Shown here: in pieces, positions 37,612 to 47,721 of the stretch
Numbering within the stretch: position 1 is the first letter of the stretch
Layout of the letters: each line of letters begins with the position of its first letter
Source of the DNA: Ramlibacter henchirensis
Lineage (GTDB): Bacteria; Pseudomonadota; Gammaproteobacteria; Burkholderiales; Burkholderiaceae_C
Assembly (NCBI RefSeq): GCF_004682015.1
Contig: NZ_SMLM01000001.1
Coordinates: forward strand, 1,488,001 to 1,552,000
Direction: 5' to 3'
Length of the DNA: 64,000 nt
Notes under the pieces: generated by a model
Database searches by the model: none
The model's input: only the letters and a program-made list of their open reading frames with translations
Told to the model about the DNA's origin: nothing
Program-made: the position numbers and the translations under genes

Positions 37612-38715
37612 ATGGCGCCTGTCCTCGACGTCTGTATCCGCGGCGCGGGAATCGTCGGCCGCACGCTGGCCTTGCTGCTCGCGCGCGAGCGGCTTCGCGT
37701 CGGCCTGGTGCAGGCCCCGGCCGCGCCCGGCCACAGCGACGTGCGCGCCTACGCGCTCAATGCCGCCTCGCGCCAGCTGCTCGAATCCGTCCGCTCCTGG
37801 CCCGACGGTGCGCACGCCACCCCGGTCACCCGCATGGAAGTGCACGGCGACGAAGGCGGCCGGGTGGAGTTCCGCTGTGGCCCGGAGCCGGCCCTCGCCT
37901 GGATCGTCGACGTTCCCGCGATGGAGCAGCGGCTGGACGAGGCCTTGCGTTACCAGGCGCTCGTGAGCGTCCTCGAAGCGCCGGCCAAGGCGGGGCTCAC
38001 CGTCGTCTGCGAGGGCCGCTCCAGCGTCACTCGTGCCGAGTTCGGCGTGCAGTACGACATCCAGCCATACGGGCAGCATGCCGTCGCCGCACGGCTGCGC
38101 TGCGAGAAACCGCATGGCAACGTCGCGCACCAGTGGTTCCAGGGCGGCGAAGTGCTCGCCCTGCTGCCGATGGGCGGCGAAGCGCCGGCGGAAGGCGGCC
38201 ACTCGCTGGCGCTGGTCTGGTCGGTCGGCCAGGACAGGGGCGATTCGCTGCTGCGCTGCGCGGCCGAAGACTTCGAATCGCAGCTCACCGCGGCCAGCCA
38301 TGAAGCTCTGGGCCGGCTCACTCTCACGAGCGAGCGCAAGTCCTGGCCGCTGCAGCTCGCGCGGGCCGACCGCTGGTGCGGGCCGGGCTGGGCGCTGGCG
38401 GGCGACGCGGCGCACAGCATCCATCCGCTCGCCGGCCAGGGCCTGAACCTGGGGCTGGCCGATGCCCGGATGCTGGCGCAGGTCTTGCACGAGCGGGAAT
38501 ACTGGCGCCCCGTCGGCGACATCCGCCTGCTGCGCCGCTACGAGCGGTCGCGCAAGGCCGACGTGATGGCGATGGAAGCCACCACCGACGGCCTGCAGCG
38601 CCTGTTCGCGCAGGACCATGCCGCGTTCGCCGCGGTGCGCAACACCGGCATGCGCGGCTTCGATGCCATGGGTCCGGTCAAGCAGTGGGCGATCCGGCAG
38701 GCCTCGGGCCTGTGA
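37612..38715 (+). CDS. UbiH/UbiF-family FAD monooxygenase
   Basis: The 367-residue flavoprotein has the N-terminal dinucleotide-binding strand CIRGAGIVGRTLALLLARER and the second FAD motif WALAGDAAHSIHPLAGQGLNLGLAD. It looks like a ring hydroxylase of ubiquinone biosynthesis (UbiH/UbiF/UbiI type) but the exact position hydroxylated cannot be told. A TACAAT box 6 nt before the ATG (37600-37605) suggests leaderless translation. dsbC follows 23 bases later. Confidence 0.9.
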   Translation: MAPVLDVCIRGAGIVGRTLALLLARERLRVGLVQAPAAPGHSDVRAYALNAASRQLLESVRSWPDGAHATPVTRMEVHGDEGGRVEFRCGPEPALAWIVDVPAMEQRLDEALRYQALVSVLEAPAKAGLTVVCEGRSSVTRAEFGVQYDIQPYGQHAVAARLRCEKPHGNVAHQWFQGGEVLALLPMGGEAPAEGGHSLALVWSVGQDRGDSLLRCAAEDFESQLTAASHEALGRLTLTSERKSWPLQLARADRWCGPGWALAGDAAHSIHPLAGQGLNLGLADARMLAQVLHEREYWRPVGDIRLLRRYERSRKADVMAMEATTDGLQRLFAQDHAAFAAVRNTGMRGFDAMGPVKQWAIRQASGL

Positions 38716-38738
38716 TCGCCCAAGGAAACGGAAAGAAC

Positions 38739-39452
38739 ATGAAACGAACCCTCACCGCCCTCGTCGCCGCCGTCCTGCTGGCCGGGGCCGCCCTGGCGCA
38801 GGAAGCCACGATCCGCCGGAACCTGCTGGAGCGGCTGCCGCAGATCGGCAAGATCGACGAAGTGACCAAGTCGCCGGTGGCGGGCCTGTACGAGGTGCGC
38901 GTGGGCACCGACCTCTTCTACACCGACGCCGAGGGCAACTACCTGATCGAGGGCCAGGTGCTGGACCTGCGCGCGCGCCGCAACCTCACCGAGGAGCGGC
39001 AGAACAAGCTGCTGGCGGTCGATTTCGACAGCCTGCCGCTCAAGGACGCGTTCACCATCGTGCGCGGCGACGGCAAGCGCCGCATGGCCGTGTTCCAGGA
39101 CCCGAACTGCGGCTACTGCAAGAAGTTCGAGCGCGACCTGCAGAAGGTGGACAACGTCACGATCCACATGTTCCTGTACCCGATCCTGGGCAGCGACTCG
39201 GTGACCAAGTCGCGCAACATCTGGTGCGCCCGGGACAAGGGCAAGGCCTGGCAGGACTGGATGGTGCGCGACGTCGCCGCACCGGCAGCGCCCTCCCCCG
39301 GCTGCGACACCACGGCCCTGGACCGCAACCGCGAGTTCGGCCGCAAGCACCAGATCACCGGCACGCCGACGCTGCTGTTCGCGGACGGCCGCCGCGTGCC
39401 GGGGGCCATGGCCGCGGCCCAGGTGGACAAGATCCTGACCGAAACCAAGTGA
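38739..39452 (+). CDS. dsbC: DsbC-type periplasmic thiol isomerase
   Basis: The 237-residue exported protein has a signal peptide (MKRTLTALVAAVLLAGAALA), an N-terminal DsbC dimerisation region (TKSPVAGLYEVRVGTDLFYT) and a thioredoxin fold with the active site NCGYCKKFER and the cis-Pro loop ITGTPTLLFADGRRVPG. It should rearrange wrong disulfides in periplasmic proteins. The stop overlaps the GTG start of the M61 gene. Confidence 0.95.
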   Translation: MKRTLTALVAAVLLAGAALAQEATIRRNLLERLPQIGKIDEVTKSPVAGLYEVRVGTDLFYTDAEGNYLIEGQVLDLRARRNLTEERQNKLLAVDFDSLPLKDAFTIVRGDGKRRMAVFQDPNCGYCKKFERDLQKVDNVTIHMFLYPILGSDSVTKSRNIWCARDKGKAWQDWMVRDVAAPAAPSPGCDTTALDRNREFGRKHQITGTPTLLFADGRRVPGAMAAAQVDKILTETK

Positions 39453-41212
39453 GCCCGCGCGCGCATGCCGCCCCGGCCTGGCGCCTGCACTACCGGGTCG
39501 AAGCGGCGGACCTCCACGCCCACCTGTTCCACGTAGCCCTGACGATCGAGCAGCCCTCCGCCGCGCAACGCGTGTCGCTGCCGGTGTGGATCCCCGGCAG
39601 CTACCTGGTGCGCGAGTTCTCCAAGAACCTGCAGAAGCTGGTGGCGCGCCAGGACGGGCGGGCGGTCCCGATCCACCAGATCGACAAGTGCACGTGGCAG
39701 ATCGATTGCGTGCCGAGCAGCCCGCTGGTCCTGGGCTACGAGGTCTATGCGTTCGACACCTCGGTGCGCACCGCCTGGCTGGATGCCGACCGCGGCTTCT
39801 TCAACGGCACCAGCCTGTGCCTTCGCGTGCACGGCCAGGAACCGCAGCCGCACGCGCTGGAACTCGTGTCGCCGCGACCGGGCTGGGAAGCCGCCACCGG
39901 CCTCACGCCATTGAAGACCGGCAAGCGCGGCTTCGGCCTGTACCTCGCGCAGGACTACGATGAGCTGGTCGACTGCCCGGTGGAAATGGGCGCGTTCTGG
40001 AGCACCGAGTTCAAGGTGCATGGCGTGCCGCACCGGCTGGTGGTGTCCGGCGCCACCGAATCGCTGGACGGCGCGCGCCTGGCGTCGGACGTGCACAAGA
40101 TCTGCGAGAGCGAGATCCGCTTCTGGCACGACCGCCGCAAGCCGCCGTTCAAGAGCTATGTCTTCCTGCTCAACGCGGTGGACGACGGCTACGGCGGCCT
40201 CGAGCACCGCAATTCGACGGCGCTGATCGGGTCGCGCCGCGACCTGCCGCGCGTGGGCGACCCGCGAATGGGCGACGGCTACCTCACCCTGCTGGGCCTG
40301 ATCAGCCACGAGTACTTCCACACCTGGAACGTCAAGCAGTTGCGGCCGGCGGAGTTCACCCGCTACGACTATTCGCAGGAGAACTACACGCAGCTGCTGT
40401 GGTTCTTCGAGGGCTTCACCAGCTACTACGACGACCTGCTGCTGCGGCGCGCGGGCCTGATCGACGAGGCGACCTACGTGCGCCTCTTGAACAAGACGAT
40501 CAACCAGGTGCTGCAGACGCCCGGCCGCGAGGTGCAGCCGGTCGCGCAGGCCAGCTTCGACGCCTGGGTGAAGTACTACCGCCAGGACGAGAACACGCCC
40601 AATGCCACGGTGAGCTACTACACCAAGGGCTCGCTGGTGGCCCTGTGCTTCGACCTGACGCTGCGCGCCGAGGGCCACACGACCCTCGACGACGTGATGC
40701 GTGCGCTGTGGGTGCGCTGCAAGGCGGGGCCGATGACCGAAGCCGACTTCGCCGCGGTGCTGCGCGAGCTGGGGCAGCGCAGCTTCGCCCGCGAGATCGC
40801 GGCCTGGGTGCACAGCACGCGCGAGCTGCCGCTGGCCGACCTGCTGCAGAAGCAGGGCGTGTTCGCGCTCGACGAGCCGGCGCAATTGCAGCAGCGCCTG
40901 GGCATCCGCGTCGACGAAACGGGTGGAACGATCAAGCTCAAGACCGTGCTTCGCGGCGGCGCCGCCGAACAGGCCGGCATGGCGGCGGGCGACGAGTGGC
41001 TGGGCGTGGAAGTCGCGGGCAACGCCTGGCGCCTGGCCAAGACCGACGACCTGCTGCTGTACGCCGGCTCGCACCGCCGGCTGATCGCGCTGGTGGCGCG
41101 CGACCGCCGCCTGCTGCGGCTGGAACTGCACCTGCCCGCCGCCGTCACCACCTGGCGCCTGGTGCTGCGCGACCCGGCCCTGGCCCAGCCATGGCTGTCC
41201 CTCCAGACCTGA
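39449..41212 (+). CDS. M61-family aminopeptidase with PDZ domain
   Basis: The 587-residue metallopeptidase starts at a GTG within dsbC's stop (GTGA). It has the N-terminal M61 domain (VSLPVWIPGSYLVREFSKNL), GYGGLEHRNS, the zinc motif SHEYFHTWNVKQLRP with the downstream glutamate in WFFEGFTSYYDDL, and a C-terminal PDZ domain (about 500-587, LRGGAAEQAGMAAGDEWLGV). Glycyl aminopeptidases of this family cleave N-terminal Gly and Ala. No signal peptide is visible, so it should be cytoplasmic. Confidence 0.94.
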   Translation: MSPRAHAAPAWRLHYRVEAADLHAHLFHVALTIEQPSAAQRVSLPVWIPGSYLVREFSKNLQKLVARQDGRAVPIHQIDKCTWQIDCVPSSPLVLGYEVYAFDTSVRTAWLDADRGFFNGTSLCLRVHGQEPQPHALELVSPRPGWEAATGLTPLKTGKRGFGLYLAQDYDELVDCPVEMGAFWSTEFKVHGVPHRLVVSGATESLDGARLASDVHKICESEIRFWHDRRKPPFKSYVFLLNAVDDGYGGLEHRNSTALIGSRRDLPRVGDPRMGDGYLTLLGLISHEYFHTWNVKQLRPAEFTRYDYSQENYTQLLWFFEGFTSYYDDLLLRRAGLIDEATYVRLLNKTINQVLQTPGREVQPVAQASFDAWVKYYRQDENTPNATVSYYTKGSLVALCFDLTLRAEGHTTLDDVMRALWVRCKAGPMTEADFAAVLRELGQRSFAREIAAWVHSTRELPLADLLQKQGVFALDEPAQLQQRLGIRVDETGGTIKLKTVLRGGAAEQAGMAAGDEWLGVEVAGNAWRLAKTDDLLLYAGSHRRLIALVARDRRLLRLELHLPAAVTTWRLVLRDPALAQPWLSLQT

Positions 41213-42378
41213 ACCGCGCCGCGCGCCGCCGGCTGCTCGCCGTCGTGGCGGTGGTGCTGGTCGCGCATATCGCGGCGCTTGAGGGCTTGACCCGCTGGCA
41301 CGGCGAGACGCGGCTGCTCAAACCGATGGTCGCCCCGATGTACACGCGCCTGCTGGAACCGGAAGCGCCCAAGGCACCTCCGCCCGTGGTCGCGCAGGCG
41401 GAGGCGCAGCCGCCCCCCGCCACGCGCATGCAGGCGACGCCGAGCCTGCCGTCGCAGTCGACGACCACCCTGCCGAAGCCGAAGCCGAAGCCGAAACCCA
41501 AGCCGAAGCCCAAGCCTGAACCGAAGCCGGAACCCAGGACCGAAGTGCCGGAACCCGTCGCTCCGCCACCAGAACCGCCCGTGGAAATCGCGAACCCACC
41601 CGAACCTCCGGCTTCCGCGGTCGGGCAAGCGCCTGAGGTTCCGCCTGCGGACACGACGGCTGCGGCGCCCGCGACGCCGACACCGAGCACGCCGGTCACT
41701 GGGACCGGCACCGATACCACTGCGACCACGCCCGCCACCGAGAGCTGGCCATCCGACACCCGTCTGCGGTACCGCCTCGGCGGGCGGTTCCGCAGCGGCG
41801 ACCTGTACGGCGACGCGCGCGTGCTGTGGCAGCGCGAAGCAGCGCGCTACCAGGTGCGGGTGGAGGTGGAGCTCACCTTCCTGGCCACGGTGATCATGAC
41901 CAGCCAGGGCGAAGTCGGCGCTGTGTCACTGGAGCCGCAGGTCTACGAGGAGGTGCGCAACGGCCGGCCGCGCGGCCTGCGCATGGGCCAGCGCGACTTG
42001 ACGCTGGCCAATGGCAGGGTCGTGCCGCGGCCGCCCGGCGTGCAGGACACCGCCAGCCAGTTCGTCGAACTGAGCCATCGCTTCGCCAGCGGCCGCGAGC
42101 GGCTCGAAGTGGGGCGTGCGGTCAGCTTCTACCTGGCCCGCCCCGGGCAGGTGGACCTGTGGACCTACGACATCGTGGCCAGCGAAACGCTGCGAACGAA
42201 GCTGGGCGAAGTGGAAGCGTTCCACCTCAAGCCGCGGCCGATCGCCAACCCGCGCGGCAACATCACCGCCGAGATGTGGTTCGCGCCCAGCCTGCAGTAC
42301 ATGCCGGTTCGCATCCGCGTGAACATGGGGGACGAGGCCCACATCGACCTTCTGGTCGAATCGATCGAACAGCGGTGA
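41191..42378 (+). CDS. DUF3108 protein with TonB-like Lys-Pro linker
   Basis: The 395-residue protein has one N-terminal membrane helix (about 13-30, LLAVVAVVLVAHIAALEGLT), a long Pro-rich linker with a (Lys-Pro)n block near residues 95-112 and a C-terminal DUF3108 beta domain (RLRYRLGGRFRSGDLYGDAR, FHLKPRPIANPRGN, DEAHIDLLVESIEQ). The shape resembles TonB, but the C-terminal domain is not TonB. DUF3108 proteins are envelope proteins of unknown role. The ATG lies 22 bases inside the M61 gene, so translation is coupled. Confidence 0.85.
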   Translation: MAVPPDLNRAARRRLLAVVAVVLVAHIAALEGLTRWHGETRLLKPMVAPMYTRLLEPEAPKAPPPVVAQAEAQPPPATRMQATPSLPSQSTTTLPKPKPKPKPKPKPKPEPKPEPRTEVPEPVAPPPEPPVEIANPPEPPASAVGQAPEVPPADTTAAAPATPTPSTPVTGTGTDTTATTPATESWPSDTRLRYRLGGRFRSGDLYGDARVLWQREAARYQVRVEVELTFLATVIMTSQGEVGAVSLEPQVYEEVRNGRPRGLRMGQRDLTLANGRVVPRPPGVQDTASQFVELSHRFASGRERLEVGRAVSFYLARPGQVDLWTYDIVASETLRTKLGEVEAFHLKPRPIANPRGNITAEMWFAPSLQYMPVRIRVNMGDEAHIDLLVESIEQR

Positions 42379-42387
42379 ACGGGCGCC

Positions 42388-43683
42388 TCAACGAGGCCGC
42401 TTGTCCTGCACCCTCTTCGCCTTGCCCACGCTGCGCTCCACGCCGCCTTCCGCGCGCAGCTCGATCACGGCGGTGGTGCCGATGAAGGTCTTGATCTCGT
42501 GGGCCAGCCTGTCGGCCGCGGCCTGGGCTTCGGCGCTCTCGTGCGAAAGTCCCTGGCGCGCCTCCACCGCGATCGTCAGGCAGTCGAGCGGCCCTTCGCG
42601 CGTGAGGATGCACAGGTAGTGCGGCGCGAGCTCGGGCCGCTTGCAGATCAGCTCCTCGATCTGGGTCGGGAACACGTTGACGCCGCGCACGATCATCATG
42701 TCGTCGCTGCGTCCGGTGATCTTCTCCATCCGCCGCATCGTGCGCGCGGTGCCGGGCAACAGCCGCGTGAGGTCGCGCGTGCGGTAGCGGACGATGGGCA
42801 GCGCCTCCTTCGTGAGGCTGGTGAAGACCAGTTCGCCGAGTTCGCCGTCCGCGACCGGCTCGCCGGTGTCGGGGTCGATGATCTCGGGATAGAAGTGGTC
42901 CTCCCAGATCGTCGGGCCGTCCTTGGTCTCGACGCATTCGTTGGCCACGCCCGGGCCCATCACTTCGGACAGGCCGTAGATGTCGACCGCGTCCATGCCC
43001 ATGCGCTGCTCGATGGCCAGGCGCATGTCATTGGTCCAGGGCTCGGCGCCGAAGATGCCCAGGCGCAGGCTCGATTCGCGCGGATCCATGCCCTGCCGCT
43101 CGAACTCGTCGGCGATGGCCAGCATGTAGCTGGGCGTCACCATGATGATGTCCGGCCGGAAGTCGTTGATCAGCTGCACCTGCCGCTCGGTCTGGCCGCC
43201 GCCGAACGGCACCACGGTCAGCCCCAGCCGTTCGGCGCCGTAATGCGCGCCCAGGCCGCCGGTGAACAGGCCGTAGCCATAGCTCACGTGGACCATGTCG
43301 CCTGGCCGCGCACCGCTGGCGCGGATGCTGCGGGCCATCACCGTCGCCCAGGTGTTGATGTCGTTCTGCGTGTAGCCCACCACCGTGGGCTTGCCGGTCG
43401 TGCCGCTGGAAGCATGGATGCGAACGCACTGCTCGCGCGGCACGGCGAACATGCCGAACGGGTAGCTGTCGCGCAGGTCGTGCTTGGTCGTGAACGGGAA
43501 CTTCGCCAGGTCCGCCAGCGAGCGGCACTCGGACGGGTGCACGCCGGCCTTGTCGAACTTGGCCCGGTACACCGGCGAATTGGCATAGGCATGCTGCAGC
43601 GTGGCCTGAAGTCGCTTGAGCTGCAGGGCGCGAAGTTCGTCGACGCCGGCCTTTTCGATGGGCTCGAGGGGGAAGGACTTCAT
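42388..43683 (-). CDS. paaK: Phenylacetate-CoA ligase
   Basis: The 431-residue enzyme activates phenylacetate to its CoA thioester, the first step of aerobic phenylacetate breakdown. The ATP loop is IHASSGTTGKPTVVGYT; IFGAEPWTNDMRLAIEQRMG, YGLSEVMGPGVANEC and VFPTQIEELI are typical. It overlaps the paaI stop by four bases (ATGA) and ends 9 bases from the DUF3108 stop, convergently. Confidence 0.96.
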   Translation of the reverse strand: MKSFPLEPIEKAGVDELRALQLKRLQATLQHAYANSPVYRAKFDKAGVHPSECRSLADLAKFPFTTKHDLRDSYPFGMFAVPREQCVRIHASSGTTGKPTVVGYTQNDINTWATVMARSIRASGARPGDMVHVSYGYGLFTGGLGAHYGAERLGLTVVPFGGGQTERQVQLINDFRPDIIMVTPSYMLAIADEFERQGMDPRESSLRLGIFGAEPWTNDMRLAIEQRMGMDAVDIYGLSEVMGPGVANECVETKDGPTIWEDHFYPEIIDPDTGEPVADGELGELVFTSLTKEALPIVRYRTRDLTRLLPGTARTMRRMEKITGRSDDMMIVRGVNVFPTQIEELICKRPELAPHYLCILTREGPLDCLTIAVEARQGLSHESAEAQAAADRLAHEIKTFIGTTAVIELRAEGGVERSVGKAKRVQDKRPR

Positions 43684-44114
43684 GGTGCCTCCGGGAACAC
43701 GGTGCCCTGGATCTGGGCGCTCTTGCCGCGGAACATCGCCACCGCCTCGCCGCGCTGGTTGGTGACCTTCATGTCGTACACGCCGTGGCGGCCCTGCAGC
43801 ACCTGCTCCACGCCTTCGCAGGTCAGCACGTCGCCCAGCTGCCCCGGCTTGAGGAACTCGATGCTGCAGCCCGCCGCCACCGCCACCTTGTTGTGGCTGT
43901 TGCAGGCGAAGGCGAAGGTGGAATCGGCCAGCGTGAAGATGAAGCCGCCGTGGCAGATGCGGTGGCCGTTGAGCATCTCCTCGCGCACCTTCATGCGCAT
44001 CACCGCGCGGCCCGGCTCGCAGCTGACCAGCTCCATGCGCATGAATTCGCGGCTGGCCAGGTCCGCGGCGAACATGGTCTCGCCGACCCTGGCGGCCTTC
44101 TGTTCGGGCGTCAT
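43680..44114 (-). CDS. paaI: Phenylacetate pathway thioesterase PaaI
   Basis: The 144-residue hot-dog thioesterase shows GHRICHGGFIFTLADSTFAF and AAGCSIEFLKPGQLGDVLTC. PaaI removes dead-end CoA esters, for example hydroxyphenylacetyl-CoA, and so protects CoA pools. Start and stop overlap the neighbouring paaG and paaK genes, so all three are translationally coupled. Confidence 0.95.
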   Translation of the reverse strand: MTPEQKAARVGETMFAADLASREFMRMELVSCEPGRAVMRMKVREEMLNGHRICHGGFIFTLADSTFAFACNSHNKVAVAAGCSIEFLKPGQLGDVLTCEGVEQVLQGRHGVYDMKVTNQRGEAVAMFRGKSAQIQGTVFPEAP

Positions 44115-44917
44115 CACTCGCCCTTGAAGTTGGGCGAGCGCTTCTCGCGGAAAGCCTTCACACCCTCGATGTAGTCGTGCGTGCGGCCCAGGGCCGATTG
44201 CGTGTCGCGCTCGAGATCGAGCTGGCGGTCCAGGTCGTTGGTGGCGGCGGCGCGCAGTGTCTTGCGGGTGGCCACGAGGCCCGCCGTGGGCAGAGTGGCG
44301 AGCCGCTCCGCGAGCTTCATCGCGGCCTGCACGCAGTCCTCGCCCTCGGGCACGACGTCCCAGATCATTCCCCACTCCTTGGCATCCTGGGCGCTGACCT
44401 TGTCGCCCAGCATCGCGCAGCCCATGGCCCGCGCCAGGCCGAGCTTCTTGACCAGGAAGTAGGTGCCGCCGGCATCCGGGATCAGCCCAAGCTTGATGAA
44501 GGCCTGGATGAAGGTGGCCGAGGAGGCCGCGATCGCGAGGTCGCACGTCATCGCCAGTGACGCGCCGGCGCCCGCGGCCACGCCGTTGACGGCCGCGATC
44601 GTCGGCACGCGCAGCGCCTGCAGCTTGCGCGCGGTGGGGTTGAACGCCTGCTCGATGATCGGTCCCGGGTCGGCGCGCTTGACCAGGTCCGGACCTTCGG
44701 CGAAGTCGAATTCCGCCAGATCCGCCCCGGCGCAAAAGCCCCGGCCCGCGCCGGTGATCACCGCGGCGCGGATCGACTTGTCCGACTCGATGCGGTCCAG
44801 CGCGCCCCACAGCTCCTGGTGCATGGCGCGCGTGAAGCTGTTCAGCGCCTGCGGACGGTTCAGCGTGATCAGCGCGATCGCGCCGCGGGTTTCATAGAGG
44901 ATGGTCTGTTCGCTCAT
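44114..44917 (-). CDS. paaG: Ring-1,2-epoxyphenylacetyl-CoA isomerase PaaG
   Basis: The 267-residue crotonase-fold enzyme opens LITLNRPQALNSFTRAMHQE and has the oxyanion-hole stretches GRGFCAGADL and NGVAAGAGASLAMTCDLAIA, with LGLIPDAGGTYFL where the acid residue is Asp. It isomerises the epoxide to an oxepin in the phenylacetate pathway. I chose the ATG at 44917. It is the first gene of the paaG-paaI-paaK operon and is divergent from paaF. Confidence 0.93.
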   Translation of the reverse strand: MSEQTILYETRGAIALITLNRPQALNSFTRAMHQELWGALDRIESDKSIRAAVITGAGRGFCAGADLAEFDFAEGPDLVKRADPGPIIEQAFNPTARKLQALRVPTIAAVNGVAAGAGASLAMTCDLAIAASSATFIQAFIKLGLIPDAGGTYFLVKKLGLARAMGCAMLGDKVSAQDAKEWGMIWDVVPEGEDCVQAAMKLAERLATLPTAGLVATRKTLRAAATNDLDRQLDLERDTQSALGRTHDYIEGVKAFREKRSPNFKGE

Positions 44918-44956
44918 GCTCGCTTGTCTCCTGCCCGCGAATCTACCAGCCACCGA

Positions 44957-44983
44957 TTGGCCATCCGGTCGCTTGGCTATAGT
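44957..44983 (+). promoter_or_regulatory. Promoter of paaF
   Basis: TTGGCC (44957-44962), a 15-bp spacer and TATAGT (44978-44983) precede the paaF start, which has an AAGGAGA ribosome site at 44992-44998. No PaaR/PaaX-type operator palindrome is obvious to me in the 86-bp divergent region. Confidence 0.45.
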
Positions 44984-45003
44984 CGCCATCCCAAGGAGAC
45001 GCC

Positions 45004-45783
<780 letters not shown>

Positions 45784-45794
45784 CGCCCGTTGGC

Positions 45795-45800
45795 TATAAT
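45795..45800 (+). promoter_or_regulatory. -10 box of the tRNA-Met gene
   Basis: A perfect TATAAT lies 11 nt upstream of the tRNA start. No good -35 hexamer is visible at the usual distance. Confidence 0.7.
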
Positions 45801-45811
45801 CACGGGCTCAC

Positions 45812-45888
45812 GGCGCTTTAGCTCAGTCGGTTAGAGCGATGGAATCATAATCCACAGGTCCGCGGTTCGAGTCCGTGAAGCGCCACCA
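45812..45888 (+). tRNA. tRNA-Met (CAU), elongator type
   Basis: A 77-nt cloverleaf with encoded CCA. The acceptor arms GGCGCTT (45812-45818) and AAGCGCC (45878-45884) pair fully. The anticodon loop ATCATAA (45844-45850) holds CAT at 45846-45848. The T loop is TTCGAGT. The elongator identity rests on overall similarity to Burkholderiales elongator tRNA-Met; a lysidine-modified tRNA-Ile cannot be wholly excluded. The outer anticodon-stem pair is A-C. Confidence 0.93.
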
Positions 45889-45894
45889 GACCCG

Positions 45895-45929
45895 CAAAGG
45901 CACTGTCCAGTACAGTGCCTTTGTTTTTT
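45895..45929 (+). terminator. Intrinsic terminator of tRNA-Met
   Basis: A perfect 12-bp stem (45895-45906 with 45912-45923), a 5-nt loop and six Ts form a textbook Rho-independent terminator 6 nt after the tRNA. Confidence 0.95.
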
Positions 45930-45978
45930 GCGCTGCCCGGCAGCGCCTTCCTTTCACTTCAGCCTCTGGATCAACACC

Positions 45979-46368
45979 ATGAAACGCTGGATCCTCCTCC
46001 TTCCTGGCGCCCTGCTGCTTGTGGCCGCCGCGGCCAAAGCCCAGGTCATCCGCAGCGCACCGGCCGACGTCAAGCCGGCGCGCCTGTCCGTCACGGCGCC
46101 GCCGCAGATCACGCTCAACGGCCAGCCCGACCGGCTCTCGCCCGGCGCGCGCATCCGCGGCACCAACAACCTGGTGATGCTGTCGGGCAGCGTGGTCGGC
46201 AAGGTGCTGCCGGTGGTGTACCGCCGTGATGCGGCGGGCCTGGTCCACGAAGTCTGGGTGCTGACCGAGGAGGAGTACGGCAAGGTCGCCGGCGCCGAAG
46301 ACGGCACCCCCGACGGCCACAAGCGCTTCGCCGAACTGCTGGCCCTGATCTTCGGCACGCGGAAGTAA
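45979..46368 (+). CDS. Small exported hypothetical protein upstream of miaB
   Basis: The 129-residue protein has a clear signal peptide (MKRWILLLPGALLLVAAAAK, cleavage near AKA-QV) and a compact mature part of beta character (PPQITLNGQPDRLSPGARIR, VVGKVLPVVYRRDAAGLVHE, VWVLTEEEY). I recall similar proteins next to miaB in Comamonadaceae. No function is known. It lies 6 bases before miaB, so the two are probably co-transcribed. Confidence 0.8.
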   Translation: MKRWILLLPGALLLVAAAAKAQVIRSAPADVKPARLSVTAPPQITLNGQPDRLSPGARIRGTNNLVMLSGSVVGKVLPVVYRRDAAGLVHEVWVLTEEEYGKVAGAEDGTPDGHKRFAELLALIFGTRK

Positions 46369-46374
46369 ACGGCC

Positions 46375-47712
46375 ATGAAGAAGGTTTACGTCAAAACCTT
46401 CGGCTGCCAGATGAACGAGTACGACTCGGACAAGATGGCGGACGTCCTGCATGCGGCCGAAGGCTACGAACCGACGCAGGATCCGGAAGATGCCGACCTC
46501 ATCCTCTTCAACACCTGCTCCGTCCGCGAGAAGGCGCAGGAGAAAGTGTTCTCCGACCTCGGCCGGGTCAAGCACCTGAAGAAAAAGGGCGTGCTGATCG
46601 GCGTAGGCGGCTGCGTGGCCAGCCAGGAAGGCGCCGCGATCATCGAACGCGCTCCCTACGTGGACGTGGTGTTCGGCCCGCAAACCCTGCACCGGCTGCC
46701 GCAGTTGCTGTCGGCGCGCGTGAGCCAGGGACGACCGCAGGTGGACATCAGCTTCCCGGAGATCGAGAAGTTCGACAACCTGCCGCCCGCGCGCGTGGAA
46801 GGCGCCTCGGCGTTCGTCTCGATCATGGAAGGCTGCAGCAAGTACTGCAGCTACTGCGTCGTGCCCTACACGCGCGGCGAGGAAGTCTCGCGCCCGCTCG
46901 ACGATGTCCTGGCCGAGGTGGCCGACCTTGCCGACCAGGGCGTCAAGGAAGTGACGCTGCTGGGCCAGAACGTGAACGCGTGGCGCGGCCGCATGGGCGA
47001 CACCGCCGAGATCGCCGACTTCGCGCTGCTGCTGGAGTACGCCGCGGAGATCCCGGGCATCGAGCGCATCCGCTACACGACCAGCCATCCGAACGAGTTC
47101 ACGCAGCGGCTGGTGGAGGCCTACGGCAAGGTGCCCAAGCTGGTGAGCCACCTGCACCTGCCGGTGCAGCACGGCAGCGACCGCATCCTGATGGCGATGA
47201 AGCGCGGTTACACCGCCATGGAATACAAGAGCACGCTCCGCAAGCTGCGCGCCGTGCGGCCGCACATCTCGCTCTCCAGCGACTTCATCGTCGGCTTCCC
47301 CGGGGAGACGGAAGAGGACTTCGGCAAGCTGATGAAGCTGGTCGAGGACGTGGGCTACGACGCGAGCTTCAGCTTCATCTTCAGCCCGCGCCCCGGCACG
47401 CCGGCGGCGGCGCTGCACGACGACACGCCGCACGAGGTGAAGCTGCGCCGCCTGCAGCACCTGCAGGCCGTGCTGGAGCGCAACGTCGCGCGCATCAGCG
47501 CCAGCCGCGTCGGCACCGTGCAGCGCATCCTGGTCGAAGGGCCCTCGCGCAAGGACAAGAGCGAGCTGATGGGGCGCACCGAGTGCAACCGCATCGTCAA
47601 CTTCGCCGGCCCGCAGCGGCTGGTGGGACAGATGGTGGACGTCACCATCACCGAGGCGTTGCCGCATTCGTTGCGCGGCGAAGTGGTGGTGCGCGAGACC
47701 GCGCCCGCCTGA
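46375..47712 (+). CDS. miaB: tRNA-2-methylthio-N6-dimethylallyladenosine synthase
   Basis: The 445-residue radical-SAM methylthiotransferase has the N-terminal cluster site ([37 protein letters not shown]), the radical-SAM CxxxCxxC ([18 protein letters not shown]) and a C-terminal TRAM domain ([20 protein letters not shown]). It modifies A37 of tRNAs that read UNN codons. Confidence 0.97.
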   Translation: MKKVYVKTFGCQMNEYDSDKMADVLHAAEGYEPTQDPEDADLILFNTCSVREKAQEKVFSDLGRVKHLKKKGVLIGVGGCVASQEGAAIIERAPYVDVVFGPQTLHRLPQLLSARVSQGRPQVDISFPEIEKFDNLPPARVEGASAFVSIMEGCSKYCSYCVVPYTRGEEVSRPLDDVLAEVADLADQGVKEVTLLGQNVNAWRGRMGDTAEIADFALLLEYAAEIPGIERIRYTTSHPNEFTQRLVEAYGKVPKLVSHLHLPVQHGSDRILMAMKRGYTAMEYKSTLRKLRAVRPHISLSSDFIVGFPGETEEDFGKLMKLVEDVGYDASFSFIFSPRPGTPAAALHDDTPHEVKLRRLQHLQAVLERNVARISASRVGTVQRILVEGPSRKDKSELMGRTECNRIVNFAGPQRLVGQMVDVTITEALPHSLRGEVVVRETAPA

Positions 47713-47721
47713 TCCGGGGAC

